Counted from the first letter of the stretch, positions 24,309 through 32,626 are shown. The stretch is DNA of 64,000 nucleotides from JBGASG01 sp046328035 (GCA_046328035.1 JAXLXI010000024.1:1-64000); one strand, 5' to 3'. Translations and numbers: made by a program. The notes: generated by a model not told the origin, from the sequence alone.

Positions 24309-25094
24309 ATGGCCGGTGATAACACACAGTCTTCCAAATCAAATCCAGCAGGCGAACTGGAACATTACACCGGGCGCCTGTCTCACCCAGCCGAAGTGCC
24401 GGACGCGGGCGCGCAGCAAACTGATGTTGCCCAGTCGGTGTGGGGTGACAATGCTGCCATGGCATACTTCCGCCTCATGTATGCGGGACAGTCTGGTAGT
24501 GGCACCAGCGGTGGCCTCGATCGCGGACCCATTAGCGATATTGATCTGCCAAGCGGCTGGAGGCAGCGCGAATCATCGTTCGGCTCGATTGGGTTGAGCA
24601 GCAACGAAACTTTCAGTCCGCCTGGCGACAACGGGACCACCATCGGCATCTACAGCAACGGATTGCGTGCCGGGTCTGAGTCGGCGAAAGCGTTTCTCGA
24701 CCTACTGAAGAACAAGCCTGCCGAGGACGGACCGCAAAGATTGACCGCCGATGAAATCCGCTCGCTCTCAGAGATCATGGGGCGCTATCAAGCCGGCGAC
24801 AATCAATATACAAATAGTGGGAAGTATCGCCCGCCGGCATTTGAAATCACGAGCGCCTACACGATGCAACTGAATGGTAAAACCGTGCTCGCCGTCGAAG
24901 GCAATTTCAAGGACGGCAACAAAACCGACGCGCAAGGCCGGGCTGTTACGCGGCAATACAAAGGCATTTTCGCCGATACCGATGGCACCGGCTCCCGAGT
25001 CGAACAGGTTTTTCTGTCAACGGCGCCCGGCAAGCTGCATCAGCATGTCCGCGAGTTCAACGAAACTCTCGACAGCATCAAGTGGAAGTCATAG
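24309..25094 (+). CDS. Partner-family protein 3
   Basis: A 261-aa third member of the partner family. ATG 24309 follows AGGAAGGAATAACA. It lies 57 bp after the second large gene with no promoter module between, giving a large gene plus partner unit like the preceding one. Shared core motifs are DRGPISDIDLPSGWRQRES, a GIYSNGLR segment in place of the usual FYGGLP, GRYQAGDNQYTNSGKYRPPA, LNGKTVLAVEGNF, FADTDGTGSRVEQVF and SIKWKS at the end. It carries a small insertion after the EGNF motif (KDGNKTDAQGRAVTRQ). No signal peptide, no membrane segment, no recognised family. Confidence 0.82.
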   Translation: MAGDNTQSSKSNPAGELEHYTGRLSHPAEVPDAGAQQTDVAQSVWGDNAAMAYFRLMYAGQSGSGTSGGLDRGPISDIDLPSGWRQRESSFGSIGLSSNETFSPPGDNGTTIGIYSNGLRAGSESAKAFLDLLKNKPAEDGPQRLTADEIRSLSEIMGRYQAGDNQYTNSGKYRPPAFEITSAYTMQLNGKTVLAVEGNFKDGNKTDAQGRAVTRQYKGIFADTDGTGSRVEQVFLSTAPGKLHQHVREFNETLDSIKWKS

Positions 25095-25159
25095 CCTGAG
25101 CCCTGCGAACGCCTGCGGTGTTTGCTGTTACACTAGAGGCGACAGTTTGGGGGGGCGAA

Positions 25160-25810
25160 ATGCCGGAGCTGACAAGCATTGCAGTGGACGAGTACCGACC
25201 GCTCAAGGGTGTGGGGCGTGTGGCCCAAGTGTCGATTGTTGTTTCTCTAGTCATGAACATTCTCGGCTCAATTCTCAACGTGGCTGGGGTGGAACTGAGC
25301 GTCAGCGAGCTGAAAAATCTCGGTGCACTGCTCAACATTTTGGGAAACCTGTGCGTAATCCTCGCTTTGCCGATTACGCTCTTAGCGATGGGATTTCTGA
25401 TCGTCTGGCTGCGCAGGGGAATCAGGAATCTTCACACTCTCAATGTTTCCTCCGCCAAAGCGCGGGATTGGCAGGCATTCTCGTTCATCATTCCGGTGCT
25501 CAATTTGTTTATGCCGATGTTGGTAATGCAGGAAGTCTGGAAAGCCAGTGATCCTAATTATCTCGACGATGCATCCTGGAGGTCGGCGCCACCGAGTCCT
25601 GTGATCATGGGCTATTGGGTAAGTCTGGTGGTGCAGATTCTGTTGTTTCTGGTTTCAGCGTTTCTGCCAAACGAGCATTTGGCGATGGCGTTAGAAGCTT
25701 TCTCGCTGGCTACCAGTGTTCTGCTTGTAATGATCATTGGACAGTTAGCGTCTCGGCAGGAAGCAAAACGAACCCTGCTTCTTCCAGCCTCCCGCGCTCA
25801 AGTCGATTAA
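25160..25810 (+). CDS. DUF4328-like membrane protein
   Basis: A 216-aa protein from ATG 25160, which follows a G-rich stretch (GGGGGGCGAA). The frame is open to 25118 without support. Hydrophobic segments are near residues 20-40 (VSIVVSLVMNILGSI), 55-80 (ILGNLCVILALPITLLAMGFLIVWL), 110-130 and 150-200. The pattern of LRRGIRNLHTL, ARDWQAFSFIIPVLNLFMP and VWKASDP, followed by a YW-containing helix, matches DUF4328 membrane proteins of unknown function. Its stop overlaps the convergent TPR lipoprotein gene by 4 bp. Confidence 0.72.
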   Translation: MPELTSIAVDEYRPLKGVGRVAQVSIVVSLVMNILGSILNVAGVELSVSELKNLGALLNILGNLCVILALPITLLAMGFLIVWLRRGIRNLHTLNVSSAKARDWQAFSFIIPVLNLFMPMLVMQEVWKASDPNYLDDASWRSAPPSPVIMGYWVSLVVQILLFLVSAFLPNEHLAMALEAFSLATSVLLVMIIGQLASRQEAKRTLLLPASRAQVD

Positions 25811-26691
25811 TGTCCCGATTGCATGCGAGCCAACTGCGACTTTGCTAACTGATTGATGAAACGATCGGGCGTCGAGTGCTCGATAACGAAGTTGAGTTCT
25901 TTAACTGCCGCGGCAGTGTCTGTTGGACCGTCATCTGGAGTCGTTTTGTCAGCGGCATCCTTTGGTGCTTTCGCTACCAGGTTCATACCCGAAACGCAGT
26001 GTGCTTCAGGCAAATCCCATTCGCTGTCGGCGGTGGTGGCAACCATCTTGCCGCCGTCGATCTGTCCACGCAAATATTGCAATGCCGGATACGGCCACTT
26101 CTCCCAAACATATTTCTGCGCGTTGTCGTCGTTTTTGTGTGCCATCACATAGCTGTCTTTGGCATAGTTAGCCATCGCCCGCGCGGCGATTTTTTCCGCT
26201 TCCGCATCCTTGTCAGCGAGCTTGTAAGCCAGTGCACAGTACACCGCATCCTCCAGATTTGGTGTTTCGGGAGCACTATCTAGTTTCTTCCTGAATTGTT
26301 CTGCCGCCTCGGCCGCATGCCCCTGGCAAAGCTCTATCTTGCCCAAGAGACCGCTGACCTGCAACTTGAACTCTTCGGCTTTTTTGCAATCAGCTGTAGC
26401 TTTGTCGTAGTCGCTGACGCCCATATACGCCTGAGCGCGTCCCACGTAGTACTCGCCGCGCTTCGGGTTTTGTTCGATCAAATGTGTGAAGGCTTCGATT
26501 GCTTTTGGGTAGTCATGTTTTTGCAATGCTGCCTGCCCGTCCCAGTTCTCTTGGGCGCGCTCGGCGCGTTGCTGTCCTTGTTCGCTGCAGCCTGTTAAGA
26601 GCGCGCCCACTGAGACCATTGTCGCCGCCACGCATGCCGCCATCGCTATCCGATCCAGCAATTGCAAGTTTCTTGTCGAACCCAGTTTCAT
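25807..26691 (-). CDS. TPR-containing lipoprotein
   Basis: A 294-aa protein from ATG 26691. The signal peptide (LLDRIAMAACVAATMVSVG) ends in a lipobox, LLTGC, so the mature protein is a lipid-anchored envelope protein. The longer frame to 27033 overlaps the methyltransferase gene and is rejected. Residues 45-160 hold two or three TPR units (ALQKHDYPKAIEAFTHLIEQ, YVGRAQAYMGVSDYDKATAD). The C-terminal part ends in FVIEHSTPDRFINQLAKSQL, another helix pair. TPR arrays mediate protein contacts; the partner is unknown. It starts 55 bp downstream of the TrmJ-like gene and may share its transcript. Confidence 0.82.
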   Translation of the reverse strand: MKLGSTRNLQLLDRIAMAACVAATMVSVGALLTGCSEQGQQRAERAQENWDGQAALQKHDYPKAIEAFTHLIEQNPKRGEYYVGRAQAYMGVSDYDKATADCKKAEEFKLQVSGLLGKIELCQGHAAEAAEQFRKKLDSAPETPNLEDAVYCALAYKLADKDAEAEKIAARAMANYAKDSYVMAHKNDDNAQKYVWEKWPYPALQYLRGQIDGGKMVATTADSEWDLPEAHCVSGMNLVAKAPKDAADKTTPDDGPTDTAAAVKELNFVIEHSTPDRFINQLAKSQLARMQSGH

Positions 26692-26746
26692 ATCCGCTGA
26701 CCTTTGTGTGTATCCTGTATATGCTAGCGTTTCCTTGCCGGCGCTT

Positions 26747-27541
26747 CTATCGCTCGTGAACCTTTCCTGATTCGTGCTTCTTTGGAGCTGTTTCCGCTCC
26801 TGATACCTTCTGATTGATCTTGATAAGCGCGCCTCGCAACAAATCGTACTCGCGTGATGTCGGCTGTGCTCTCTGGTAAAAGCCTCGCAATTCGAGCAAT
26901 ACTTTGTCCCGGTTGAAGGTACGGGAAAACTCAACTGCATCCAAAAGAGTTCCCAATTGTTCGAACAGTTGATCGTTCTGCTGTCCGGTCGGCAACGACG
27001 CCGGGGCGGCAGCCGCACCCGAAGCAGCCGCACCCGAGGAATCGGCGCTCGTCCCTGACTTTACGGACAGTTCGTAAGCACAGATGGCAACTGCCTGAGC
27101 CATATTCAGTGCTGGAAACCCGGCATCAGTAGGAATCGTAGATACCTGGTGGCACCGTAGAAGTTCCTCACGCGTCAGCCCGTTACGCTCATCTCCGAAA
27201 ACAATCGCCACTTTGTTGGCGCCATTACCGGCGGTGCAGACCGCATCTGCGGCAATCGCGGTGAACGGCACCGGAACCATGTCACGCTGTTGCCCGGACG
27301 TGGTTCCAATCGCGAAACTGATATCCTGCAACGCGCTATCAAGACTTTCAAAGACTTCGCTGCTTTTCAGAAGATCGAAGGCACCAACGGACATGCGCCG
27401 CGCTTCGGAATCCTTATATCCTTTGGGCGGCTCGACGAAACGCAAATGCGCAAAGCCGAAGTTCTTCATGACGCGCGCCACCGAGCCGATGTTACCCAAA
27501 TAGACCGGCTTAACGAGAATAAAGTAAACGTTGTCGCGCAC
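26747..27541 (-). CDS. trmJ: TrmJ-like SPOUT RNA 2'-O-methyltransferase
   Basis: A 264-aa SPOUT-class enzyme, most like TrmJ, which methylates the ribose at position 32 of certain tRNAs using SAM. Diagnostic motifs are VKPVYLGNIGSVARVMKNFG near the N-terminus (motif 1), AIVFGDERNGLTREEL (motif 2) and ALNMAQAVAICAYEL (motif 3, the knot). An Ala/Ser-rich insertion (about residues 160-185) precedes a C-terminal helical extension that resembles the TrmJ tail (FSRTFNRDKVLLELRGFYQR). The start is GTG 27541, after CAGGTTAAATCATCAG. The gene symbol reflects the family resemblance; a related rRNA or tRNA target is possible. Confidence 0.85.
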   Translation of the reverse strand: MRDNVYFILVKPVYLGNIGSVARVMKNFGFAHLRFVEPPKGYKDSEARRMSVGAFDLLKSSEVFESLDSALQDISFAIGTTSGQQRDMVPVPFTAIAADAVCTAGNGANKVAIVFGDERNGLTREELLRCHQVSTIPTDAGFPALNMAQAVAICAYELSVKSGTSADSSGAAASGAAAAPASLPTGQQNDQLFEQLGTLLDAVEFSRTFNRDKVLLELRGFYQRAQPTSREYDLLRGALIKINQKVSGAETAPKKHESGKVHER

Positions 27542-27630
27542 CTGATGATTTAACCTGCGAACTCGTACTCAAACTGGTTTGCGGATAGGATAGTGCCTTG
27601 TGCGCAATCGATGCAAAAATGGAGTGCAAA

Positions 27631-28692
27631 TTGAGAAGAAACCCATCATATATGTCGCTCTTCAGCAGCGCTCTGGCGCTGGTACTGCTGTTGGGAGGTT
27701 GCGCGGGTGGCGGTGGTGGCGGCGCCGGTGGTCCGGAAGGCGGGAGCACTCCGCCTGGCAAGCTCCAACCAATCACGATTGCCCAGTTTGGGCACCTGTT
27801 TCTTTACTTGCCACTCTATGTTGCAATAGACAAGGGGTTCTTCAAAGACGAAGGGCTGGAGGTGAAGTTAGTCTCCACCGGCGGCGATGAAAAAACCTTT
27901 GCTGCCGTATCCAGCGGCAACGCCCAGTTTGGGGTTTCTGACCCGACATTCGCGGCTATCGCGCGAGAGAGAGGACAGGGCGGCAAAGTAGTGGCACAGG
28001 TCGTTAACGGTGTGCCGTTCTGGGGAGTGACTTTTCGCAAGGATCTAAAGCCAATCAAAAAGGTAGAAGACTTGAAGGGCTTGCGCATAGCCACTTTCAC
28101 AGCCCCCTCCACGAGCTACACCGTCATGAAAAAGGTGCTCCAGAATCAAGGCAAGCCTGTCGATGCCAAGATTGTCCAGGGCGCACCGACAGGTAGCATC
28201 GTCGCTATGGCAAAGGCTAACCAGGCTGACATCGCCATGGAACTCGAACCCTCCGCCTCCATCGCCGTCGGGCAAGGTGCAACGATTGTGTGGTCATTGC
28301 AGAAACAGTTTGGTGACTTCGCAATCACCGGTCTAACTGTCACGGATGCTTATCGCGAAAAGAATGGCGACACGATTCAACGAGTCGTCAATGCGCTCTC
28401 CCGCGCCATGCAATTCATCCGAAACGACTTCCAGGGCACGCTCTCCATCGCCCATCAGGAGTTTCCGGAGGTTGACGAGAAAATCCTCAGCGCTGCGCTG
28501 AAGCGCATGCTCGATGAGAACACGATTCCCAAGTCACCGGTACTGTCACCGACCGCCTGGGACAGAGCAATAAAACTGCGTCAAGAAACTGGTGACATAA
28601 AAGGCGACGGTGCCTACAAAGACAACGTCGACATGACCTTTGCTAATCAAGTGCGCCCCCACCCCGAAGACCAAATTCACCACGACAAGTAG
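27631..28692 (+). CDS. ABC-importer substrate-binding lipoprotein (SsuA/NMT1 type)
   Basis: A 353-aa protein. TTG 27631 is chosen because GGAG lies six bases upstream and the product starts with a clean lipoprotein signal (MSLFSSALALVLLLGGC). A Gly-rich linker follows, and then a periplasmic-binding fold of the NMT1/SsuA type (IAQFGHLFLYLPLYVAIDKG, FKDEGLEVKLVST, GNAQFGVSDP, LKGLRIATFTAPS). These proteins capture small organic solutes such as sulfonates, taurine, pyrimidine precursors or nitrate-type ligands for a membrane transporter. The ATPase and permease lie downstream on the same strand, but 429 bp of repeats intervene. The ligand cannot be read from sequence. Confidence 0.88.
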   Translation: MRRNPSYMSLFSSALALVLLLGGCAGGGGGGAGGPEGGSTPPGKLQPITIAQFGHLFLYLPLYVAIDKGFFKDEGLEVKLVSTGGDEKTFAAVSSGNAQFGVSDPTFAAIARERGQGGKVVAQVVNGVPFWGVTFRKDLKPIKKVEDLKGLRIATFTAPSTSYTVMKKVLQNQGKPVDAKIVQGAPTGSIVAMAKANQADIAMELEPSASIAVGQGATIVWSLQKQFGDFAITGLTVTDAYREKNGDTIQRVVNALSRAMQFIRNDFQGTLSIAHQEFPEVDEKILSAALKRMLDENTIPKSPVLSPTAWDRAIKLRQETGDIKGDGAYKDNVDMTFANQVRPHPEDQIHHDK

Positions 28693-28699
28693 CCTCTCT

Positions 28700-28739
28700 C
28701 TGTCCCCTGAGTTTTACCCGGGTAAAACTCAGGGGACAG
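28700..28739. repeat. Perfect 40-bp palindrome, with two shorter copies nearby
   Basis: Bases 28700-28719 (CTGTCCCCTGAGTTTTACCC) are followed without a spacer by their exact reverse complement (28720-28739). The core TTTTACCCGGGTAAAA occurs again at 28745-28760 and 28974-28989. The palindrome starts 7 bp after the binding-protein stop codon and could act as a bidirectional terminator or mRNA 3'-end structure. Its perfection and repetition rather suggest a palindromic element family. Confidence 0.85.
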
Positions 28740-28790
28740 CATACTTTTACCCGGGTAAAAATGGGTCGCCTCCCTTCTGCACAGCCGGAT

Positions 28791-28945
28791 CTCAACCGAT
28801 ATCGCTTGAGGTTTTGGGCACCGGCCTGGATTTTCTCAACCGATATCGCTTGAGGTTTTGGGCACCGGCCCGGATTTACTCAACCGATATCGCTTGAAGT
28901 TTTGGGCACCGGCCTGGATTTTCTCAACCGATATCGCTTGAGATT
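28791..28945. repeat. 44-bp tandem repeat, about 3.5 copies
   Basis: Units start at 28791, 28835, 28879 and 28923 with CTCAACCGATATCGCTTGAG (one copy has GAAG) followed by GTTTTGGGCACCGGCCTGGA and TTTT; the last copy is partial. The copies are nearly identical and directly abutting, with no unique spacers. The rest of the 28693-29121 gap holds only the TTTTACCCGGGTAAAA palindromes; no gene is seen. The CGATATCGCTTG core recurs at 48.5 kb. Confidence 0.85.
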
Positions 28946-29121
28946 TGAGGTGCAGGACTGGATAAGCCTTGAGTTTTACCCGGGTAAAAGTGTTGGGACG
29001 AACGGGCTGGTTCGTACTATCCCCAGTGACCAGATTTGGGGTTGTCACTAGAATTCAGTCATTCGTTTGGGGTCAAGAAACTGGAGAAGCAGGTTGCGGA
29101 ACCTGCGCATTCAAGTAGATC

Positions 29122-29937
29122 GTGAATCGTCTCAGCAACCAATCCGATGTCTCTACGATGGCTCCCAGCACCAGCCCGGTGTTGGAGGTATCGAAATTGC
29201 GTGTGGCATATTCGGCGCCCGATGGCACTACGCGGGCGGTGGTGAACGATGTTTCGTTGACGCTGCACGCCGGCGAGCTGGTTTGCATATTGGGACCCAG
29301 CGGTTGCGGCAAGACGAGTCTTCTCAATGCGATTTCCGGACTCATCCCCAGCAGTGGGATCATGATGCGCAGGCAGTCGCGCGTAGGCTACTTGTTCCAG
29401 CAGGACGCGCTCTTGCCGTGGCGCACCGTCAGAGACAATCTGCTTCTGGTCGCCGAAATGACGCGTCGCCCCAAGAAGGAAGTTGAAGCTCGCGTTCTGA
29501 ACTACTTAGAAGTGTTTCGTCTCTCCGCCGAACATCTCGATTATTATCCGGGACAATTGTCTGGTGGCATGCGGCAGCGGGTGGCCTTGATTCAAGCGTT
29601 GCTGCTTGATCCGGAACTCTTGCTGCTCGATGAACCGTTTTCATCTTTGGACTATTACACGAAACTGCGCCTGGAAAGCGAGTTTCAGCAGACAGTGAAG
29701 GCCGAAAATAAGGCGGCGATTCTTGTCACCCACGACATTGAGGAAGCGATTGCCATGGGTGATCGGGTCCTGATTATGGGCATTTGCGGAATGATTATTC
29801 GGGAGTATCAGATTCTTCTCGATCCGGCTGAATCGCCGGAGACAGCTCGTGGCTTGCCCGAGTTTGCCGAGTATCACGCGCGCATCTGGGACGATCTGAA
29901 AATGGTAATCGGCGACAGTGAAGGTGATCGTGGGTAG
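29122..29937 (+). CDS. ABC-importer ATPase (SsuB/TauB type)
   Basis: A 271-aa ATP-binding subunit. Walker A is LGPSGCGKTS, the Q-loop is VGYLFQQDALLPWRT, the signature is YPGQLSGGMRQRVALIQALL, Walker B is LLLLDEPFSSLDY, and the H-loop is LVTHDIEEAIAMGD. The sequence after the Q-loop is typical of nitrate, sulfonate and taurine importers. GTG 29122 is used as the start; ATG 29158 would also leave a complete domain. The stop is 6 bp before the permease start codon, so the two are cotranscribed. The cognate binding protein is probably the one at 27631-28692. Confidence 0.92.
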   Translation: MNRLSNQSDVSTMAPSTSPVLEVSKLRVAYSAPDGTTRAVVNDVSLTLHAGELVCILGPSGCGKTSLLNAISGLIPSSGIMMRRQSRVGYLFQQDALLPWRTVRDNLLLVAEMTRRPKKEVEARVLNYLEVFRLSAEHLDYYPGQLSGGMRQRVALIQALLLDPELLLLDEPFSSLDYYTKLRLESEFQQTVKAENKAAILVTHDIEEAIAMGDRVLIMGICGMIIREYQILLDPAESPETARGLPEFAEYHARIWDDLKMVIGDSEGDRG

Positions 29938-29942
29938 CGGCA

Positions 29943-30719
29943 ATGAATGAGCGCAACAATGTGAAAGTGCCGTGGATTCTTTATTTGCTGCCCATGTTGG
30001 CGGGGCTGCTCGTGTGGCAGGTTTACACAGCCGGTCAGCCAAGTCACCAGTTCGTCTTTGCCAGTCCGGAACAGGTCTGCCAATCGCTCGCGCGCTTGAC
30101 CAGCTCTGGGGAATTGTTTCGTCATGCTGGTATCACTTTATTCGAGGCGGTTGTCGGTTTCTTGACTGGTACCGCCTGCGGTGCAGCTATCGGGCTTTCT
30201 CTATGGTATTCGCGTACCGCTGCGAAAGTGGCACAGCCTTATTTGACGGCATTAGCCTCCGTTCCTATCTTTGCTCTGGCGCCAGTGATTATTGTCTGGT
30301 TCGGAATCGGCATCACCTCGAAGATTGTGATCGCGTTTCTCTCAACCGTCGTGTTGGCCATAGTGCAGTCGTATCAAGGTGCTATGTCCGTCGAAGAGAG
30401 ATTCACGCGATTGATGCAAGTGATGGGCGCATCCCGGTGGCAAACCTTCCGACTGGTGGTGGTACCGTCCGCCCTGATCTGGGTGCTCAACGCGATGAAA
30501 CTGAACATCGGACTCTCGCTGCTCGGCGCCTTTATTGGTGAATTTATATCTTCTGAAGAAGGCCTTGGCTATATGATCGTCAAGGCTTCCGGGCTTTACG
30601 ACATGTCCACGGTGTTTGTCGGAGTAGCCAGTTTGATTGTGATCTCGCTTCTTCTTACGGGAACGGTCACTTTGCTGGAGAGACGGTTGATGCGGTGGAA
30701 ATTCGCGGTAGCCAAATAA
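29943..30719 (+). CDS. ABC-importer permease (SsuC/TauC type)
   Basis: A 258-aa inner membrane permease with about six helices (LYLLPMLAGLLVWQVY, LFEAVVGFLTGTACGAAIGL, LASVPIFALAPVIIVWFG, LSTVVLAIVQSYQG, LLGAFIGEFIS, LIVISLLLTGTVTLL). The EAA loop, which contacts the ATPase, is MQVMGASRWQTFRLVVVPSA. It belongs to the binding-protein-dependent BPD_transp_1 family. Its last codons and stop are included in an 18-bp duplication (30705-30740). Confidence 0.92.
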   Translation: MNERNNVKVPWILYLLPMLAGLLVWQVYTAGQPSHQFVFASPEQVCQSLARLTSSGELFRHAGITLFEAVVGFLTGTACGAAIGLSLWYSRTAAKVAQPYLTALASVPIFALAPVIIVWFGIGITSKIVIAFLSTVVLAIVQSYQGAMSVEERFTRLMQVMGASRWQTFRLVVVPSALIWVLNAMKLNIGLSLLGAFIGEFISSEEGLGYMIVKASGLYDMSTVFVGVASLIVISLLLTGTVTLLERRLMRWKFAVAK

Positions 30720-30740
30720 GTTGCGGCAGCCAAATAAGTT
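30705..30740. repeat. 18-bp direct duplication across the permease stop codon
   Basis: GCGGTAGCCAAATAAGTT (30705-30722) is repeated with one change (GCGGCAGCCAAATAAGTT, 30723-30740). The first copy contains the permease stop TAA, so the duplication adds sequence only after the gene. It looks like a recent slippage event. Confidence 0.8.
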
Positions 30741-30792
30741 AAGGCAGTCGGGCACCCTACAACACGCGTTTCCCCCTCTCGGAATATCTGTG

Positions 30793-31506
30793 ATGACAAA
30801 ATCGGTTGTGCGCATCCTCATTGCGACGTCTCTTTTGCTGAGTTTGGCAACAGCATCCGCAATCTGGTCGGTGGTGCAGGCGCGCAGTTGCGCCGGGCTG
30901 CAATTGCCGGACGCCGAGAAGGAAGACTTCTTCACCTTCTTCCATTTCAAGGAAGGCGACACCGAAAAACATCCCGACGGCAACGTCATCTCTTTTGCCA
31001 CCGGTATGCAAGGCTTCACGGTGTTGCTTTTTGTCGAGACTTCCGCCGGCAACAAAGTAAAAAACATGCGCCTCGCCTTGCCCCGCGACTTCGTTGATGA
31101 CCCGAAGTGGGGGCTGTTCGCGCGCGACATGGGCAAGAGTTTTCTCCGGGCAGCAGTCTACGACGAGGATATGCCCGCGGTCGACATGCTGGCAAAAGAG
31201 ATCGAATTTGGAAGCAGCCAATCCTGGACGCCCAAGAAACTGGATGCCTCGTACAACGGTGGCGAGACGAAGAAGGACGTCAACTTCTTGCTTCCCGGCG
31301 GCGACAAAAAGATCGAGAAGGGGCAAGTATTGATCATGGGTGAGAACGCAGCTCCAAAACTGCCTGCCACCCCAAGCGCGGGCTACAAAACGTTTTTGGG
31401 TAAGCAAGAATCCTTCAGTCAGAAGATGAGCCACTGTTCTCTCACTATTCAAAATAAATTGGTGAAGGACAAGAAGTACGTGCTTCTGGCTGTCCAAACT
31501 AACTGA
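30793..31506 (+). CDS. Unassigned secreted or membrane-anchored protein, 237 aa
   Basis: ATG 30793 gives MTKSVVRILIATSLLLSLAT, then ASAIWSVVQARS: an N-terminal signal peptide or single anchor. The mature part is polar with beta-strand-like stretches (ISFATGMQGFTVLLFVETSA, MRLALPRDFVDDPKWGLFAR, FLLPGGDKKIEKGQVLIMGE). Two Cys residues (near residues 36 and 217) could pair in the periplasm. No family recognised. It lies 73 bp after the permease and may be the last gene of the importer operon. A strong hairpin follows at 31577. Confidence 0.7.
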   Translation: MTKSVVRILIATSLLLSLATASAIWSVVQARSCAGLQLPDAEKEDFFTFFHFKEGDTEKHPDGNVISFATGMQGFTVLLFVETSAGNKVKNMRLALPRDFVDDPKWGLFARDMGKSFLRAAVYDEDMPAVDMLAKEIEFGSSQSWTPKKLDASYNGGETKKDVNFLLPGGDKKIEKGQVLIMGENAAPKLPATPSAGYKTFLGKQESFSQKMSHCSLTIQNKLVKDKKYVLLAVQTN

Positions 31507-31576
31507 CATCCCCTCTTGATTGCGCTGCAGAGTTTCATCGCGATCGCTTTTGCACCGCTTGTGGTGCCCGTGCGAC

Positions 31577-31607
31577 CGCCCCCAACGAGAAATTAGCGTT
31601 GGGGGCG
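31577..31607. terminator. Strong hairpin, probable terminator
   Basis: CGCCCCCAACG (31577-31587) and CGTTGGGGGCG (31597-31607) make a perfect 11-bp stem with a nine-base loop. It lies 70 bp after the stop at 31506. No T-tract follows. The rest of the 337-bp gap (31507-31843) shows no gene; it should hold the promoter of the histidine kinase gene. Confidence 0.6.
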
Positions 31608-31843
31608 TACAAACACGAGTGCGATAACTTGTTCAAAAGTTCCCTTCGTGACCGCTAGAAGCCGCTTTCGCGCGATGAACAGCGATGCTTTACATTGTCC
31701 GAGAGCGAGAAGATTCAAGAAAAGCCTTAAATTTTGATCTCGTTCGGCGATCATATGTAGACAGAAAAATCTTGTCTTATTAGGATCGAAGTGATAGGCG
31801 ACCCGGTATCCCGACTTAACTCGACCATCCGGTTGTTCATATC

Positions 31844-32626
31844 GTGGCAGTGAATAGTTCTAGTCCTGAGGGACGGGATGACTTTCGCATAGTCTTCGAA
31901 GCATCCCCCAGTGGCATGATCATTGTCGATCGCGACGGCTCCATTGTGCGCGTCAACGCACAGGCCGAAAAGCTGTTCGGCTATGATAAAGATGAACTCG
32001 TCGGCAGTCAGATTGAAAAGCTCGTTCCGACCAGATTTCGTCGAGAACACCCGCAATTTCGCAATAGTTTTTTCCTCGATGCATCGGCACGCCCGATGGG
32101 TGCAGGACGTGATCTGTTCAGGGTGCGCAAGGATGGTACCGAGATCTCAGTTGAGATCGGATTGAATCCTTTTAGCTCCGATGCCGGTGAAATGGTACTT
32201 GCATCGGTCGTCGACATCACGGAGCGCAAACGGGCAGAACAGCATCTACGCCTTCTGATCGAGGCTTCACCTGGCGGCATGCTCATGGTGGACAGCCAGG
32301 GCACCATTGTTCTGGTCAATGCTCAGATTGAGAGCCTGTTCGGCTACGCGCGCCAGGAGCTAATTGGCCGCAAGATCGAGGATCTGGTTCCGGTCCGCTT
32401 CCGGCTCGATCATCCGCGGCTACGTGAGGAGTTTTTTGAGCATCCGCAAGTGCGGGCGATGGGCGCTGTCCGAGATCTGTATGGTGTCCGCTCGGATGGC
32501 ACGGAACTACCAGTTGAAATTGGACTGAATCCAATTGACACCGATGAGTCGTTTCGTACTGGCATCGGTGGTGGATATCACGGCCCGCCGTCGCACCGAG
32601 CAGGAACTGCTGCAGGCCAAGGATGA
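31844..32626 (+). CDS. Hybrid histidine kinase, N-terminal sensor part (two PAS domains), split by frameshift
   Basis: A 260-aa open frame from GTG 31844 with two tandem PAS domains: residues 12-130 (FRIVFEASPSGMIIVDRDGS, NAQAEKLFGYDKDELVG, ending LASVVDITERKRAEQ) and 140-240 (LLIEASPGGMLMVDSQGT onward). The two are close duplicates. After NPIDTDES the frame becomes nonsense (FRTGIGGGYHGPP), while the missing continuation, SRFVLASVVDITARRRTEQE, is present in the frame starting at 32535. Comparison with the first PAS end places the shift near 32546-32552. The two frames are therefore one gene broken by one extra or two missing bases, by mutation or sequencing error. Signals sensed are unknown. 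Confidence 0.82.
   Translation: MAVNSSSPEGRDDFRIVFEASPSGMIIVDRDGSIVRVNAQAEKLFGYDKDELVGSQIEKLVPTRFRREHPQFRNSFFLDASARPMGAGRDLFRVRKDGTEISVEIGLNPFSSDAGEMVLASVVDITERKRAEQHLRLLIEASPGGMLMVDSQGTIVLVNAQIESLFGYARQELIGRKIEDLVPVRFRLDHPRLREEFFEHPQVRAMGAVRDLYGVRSDGTELPVEIGLNPIDTDESFRTGIGGGYHGPPSHRAGTAAGQG

Noticed and set aside
28791..28945. CRISPR array
   Set aside because: The 44-bp units abut directly and are nearly identical over their full length; there are no unique spacers and no cas genes.
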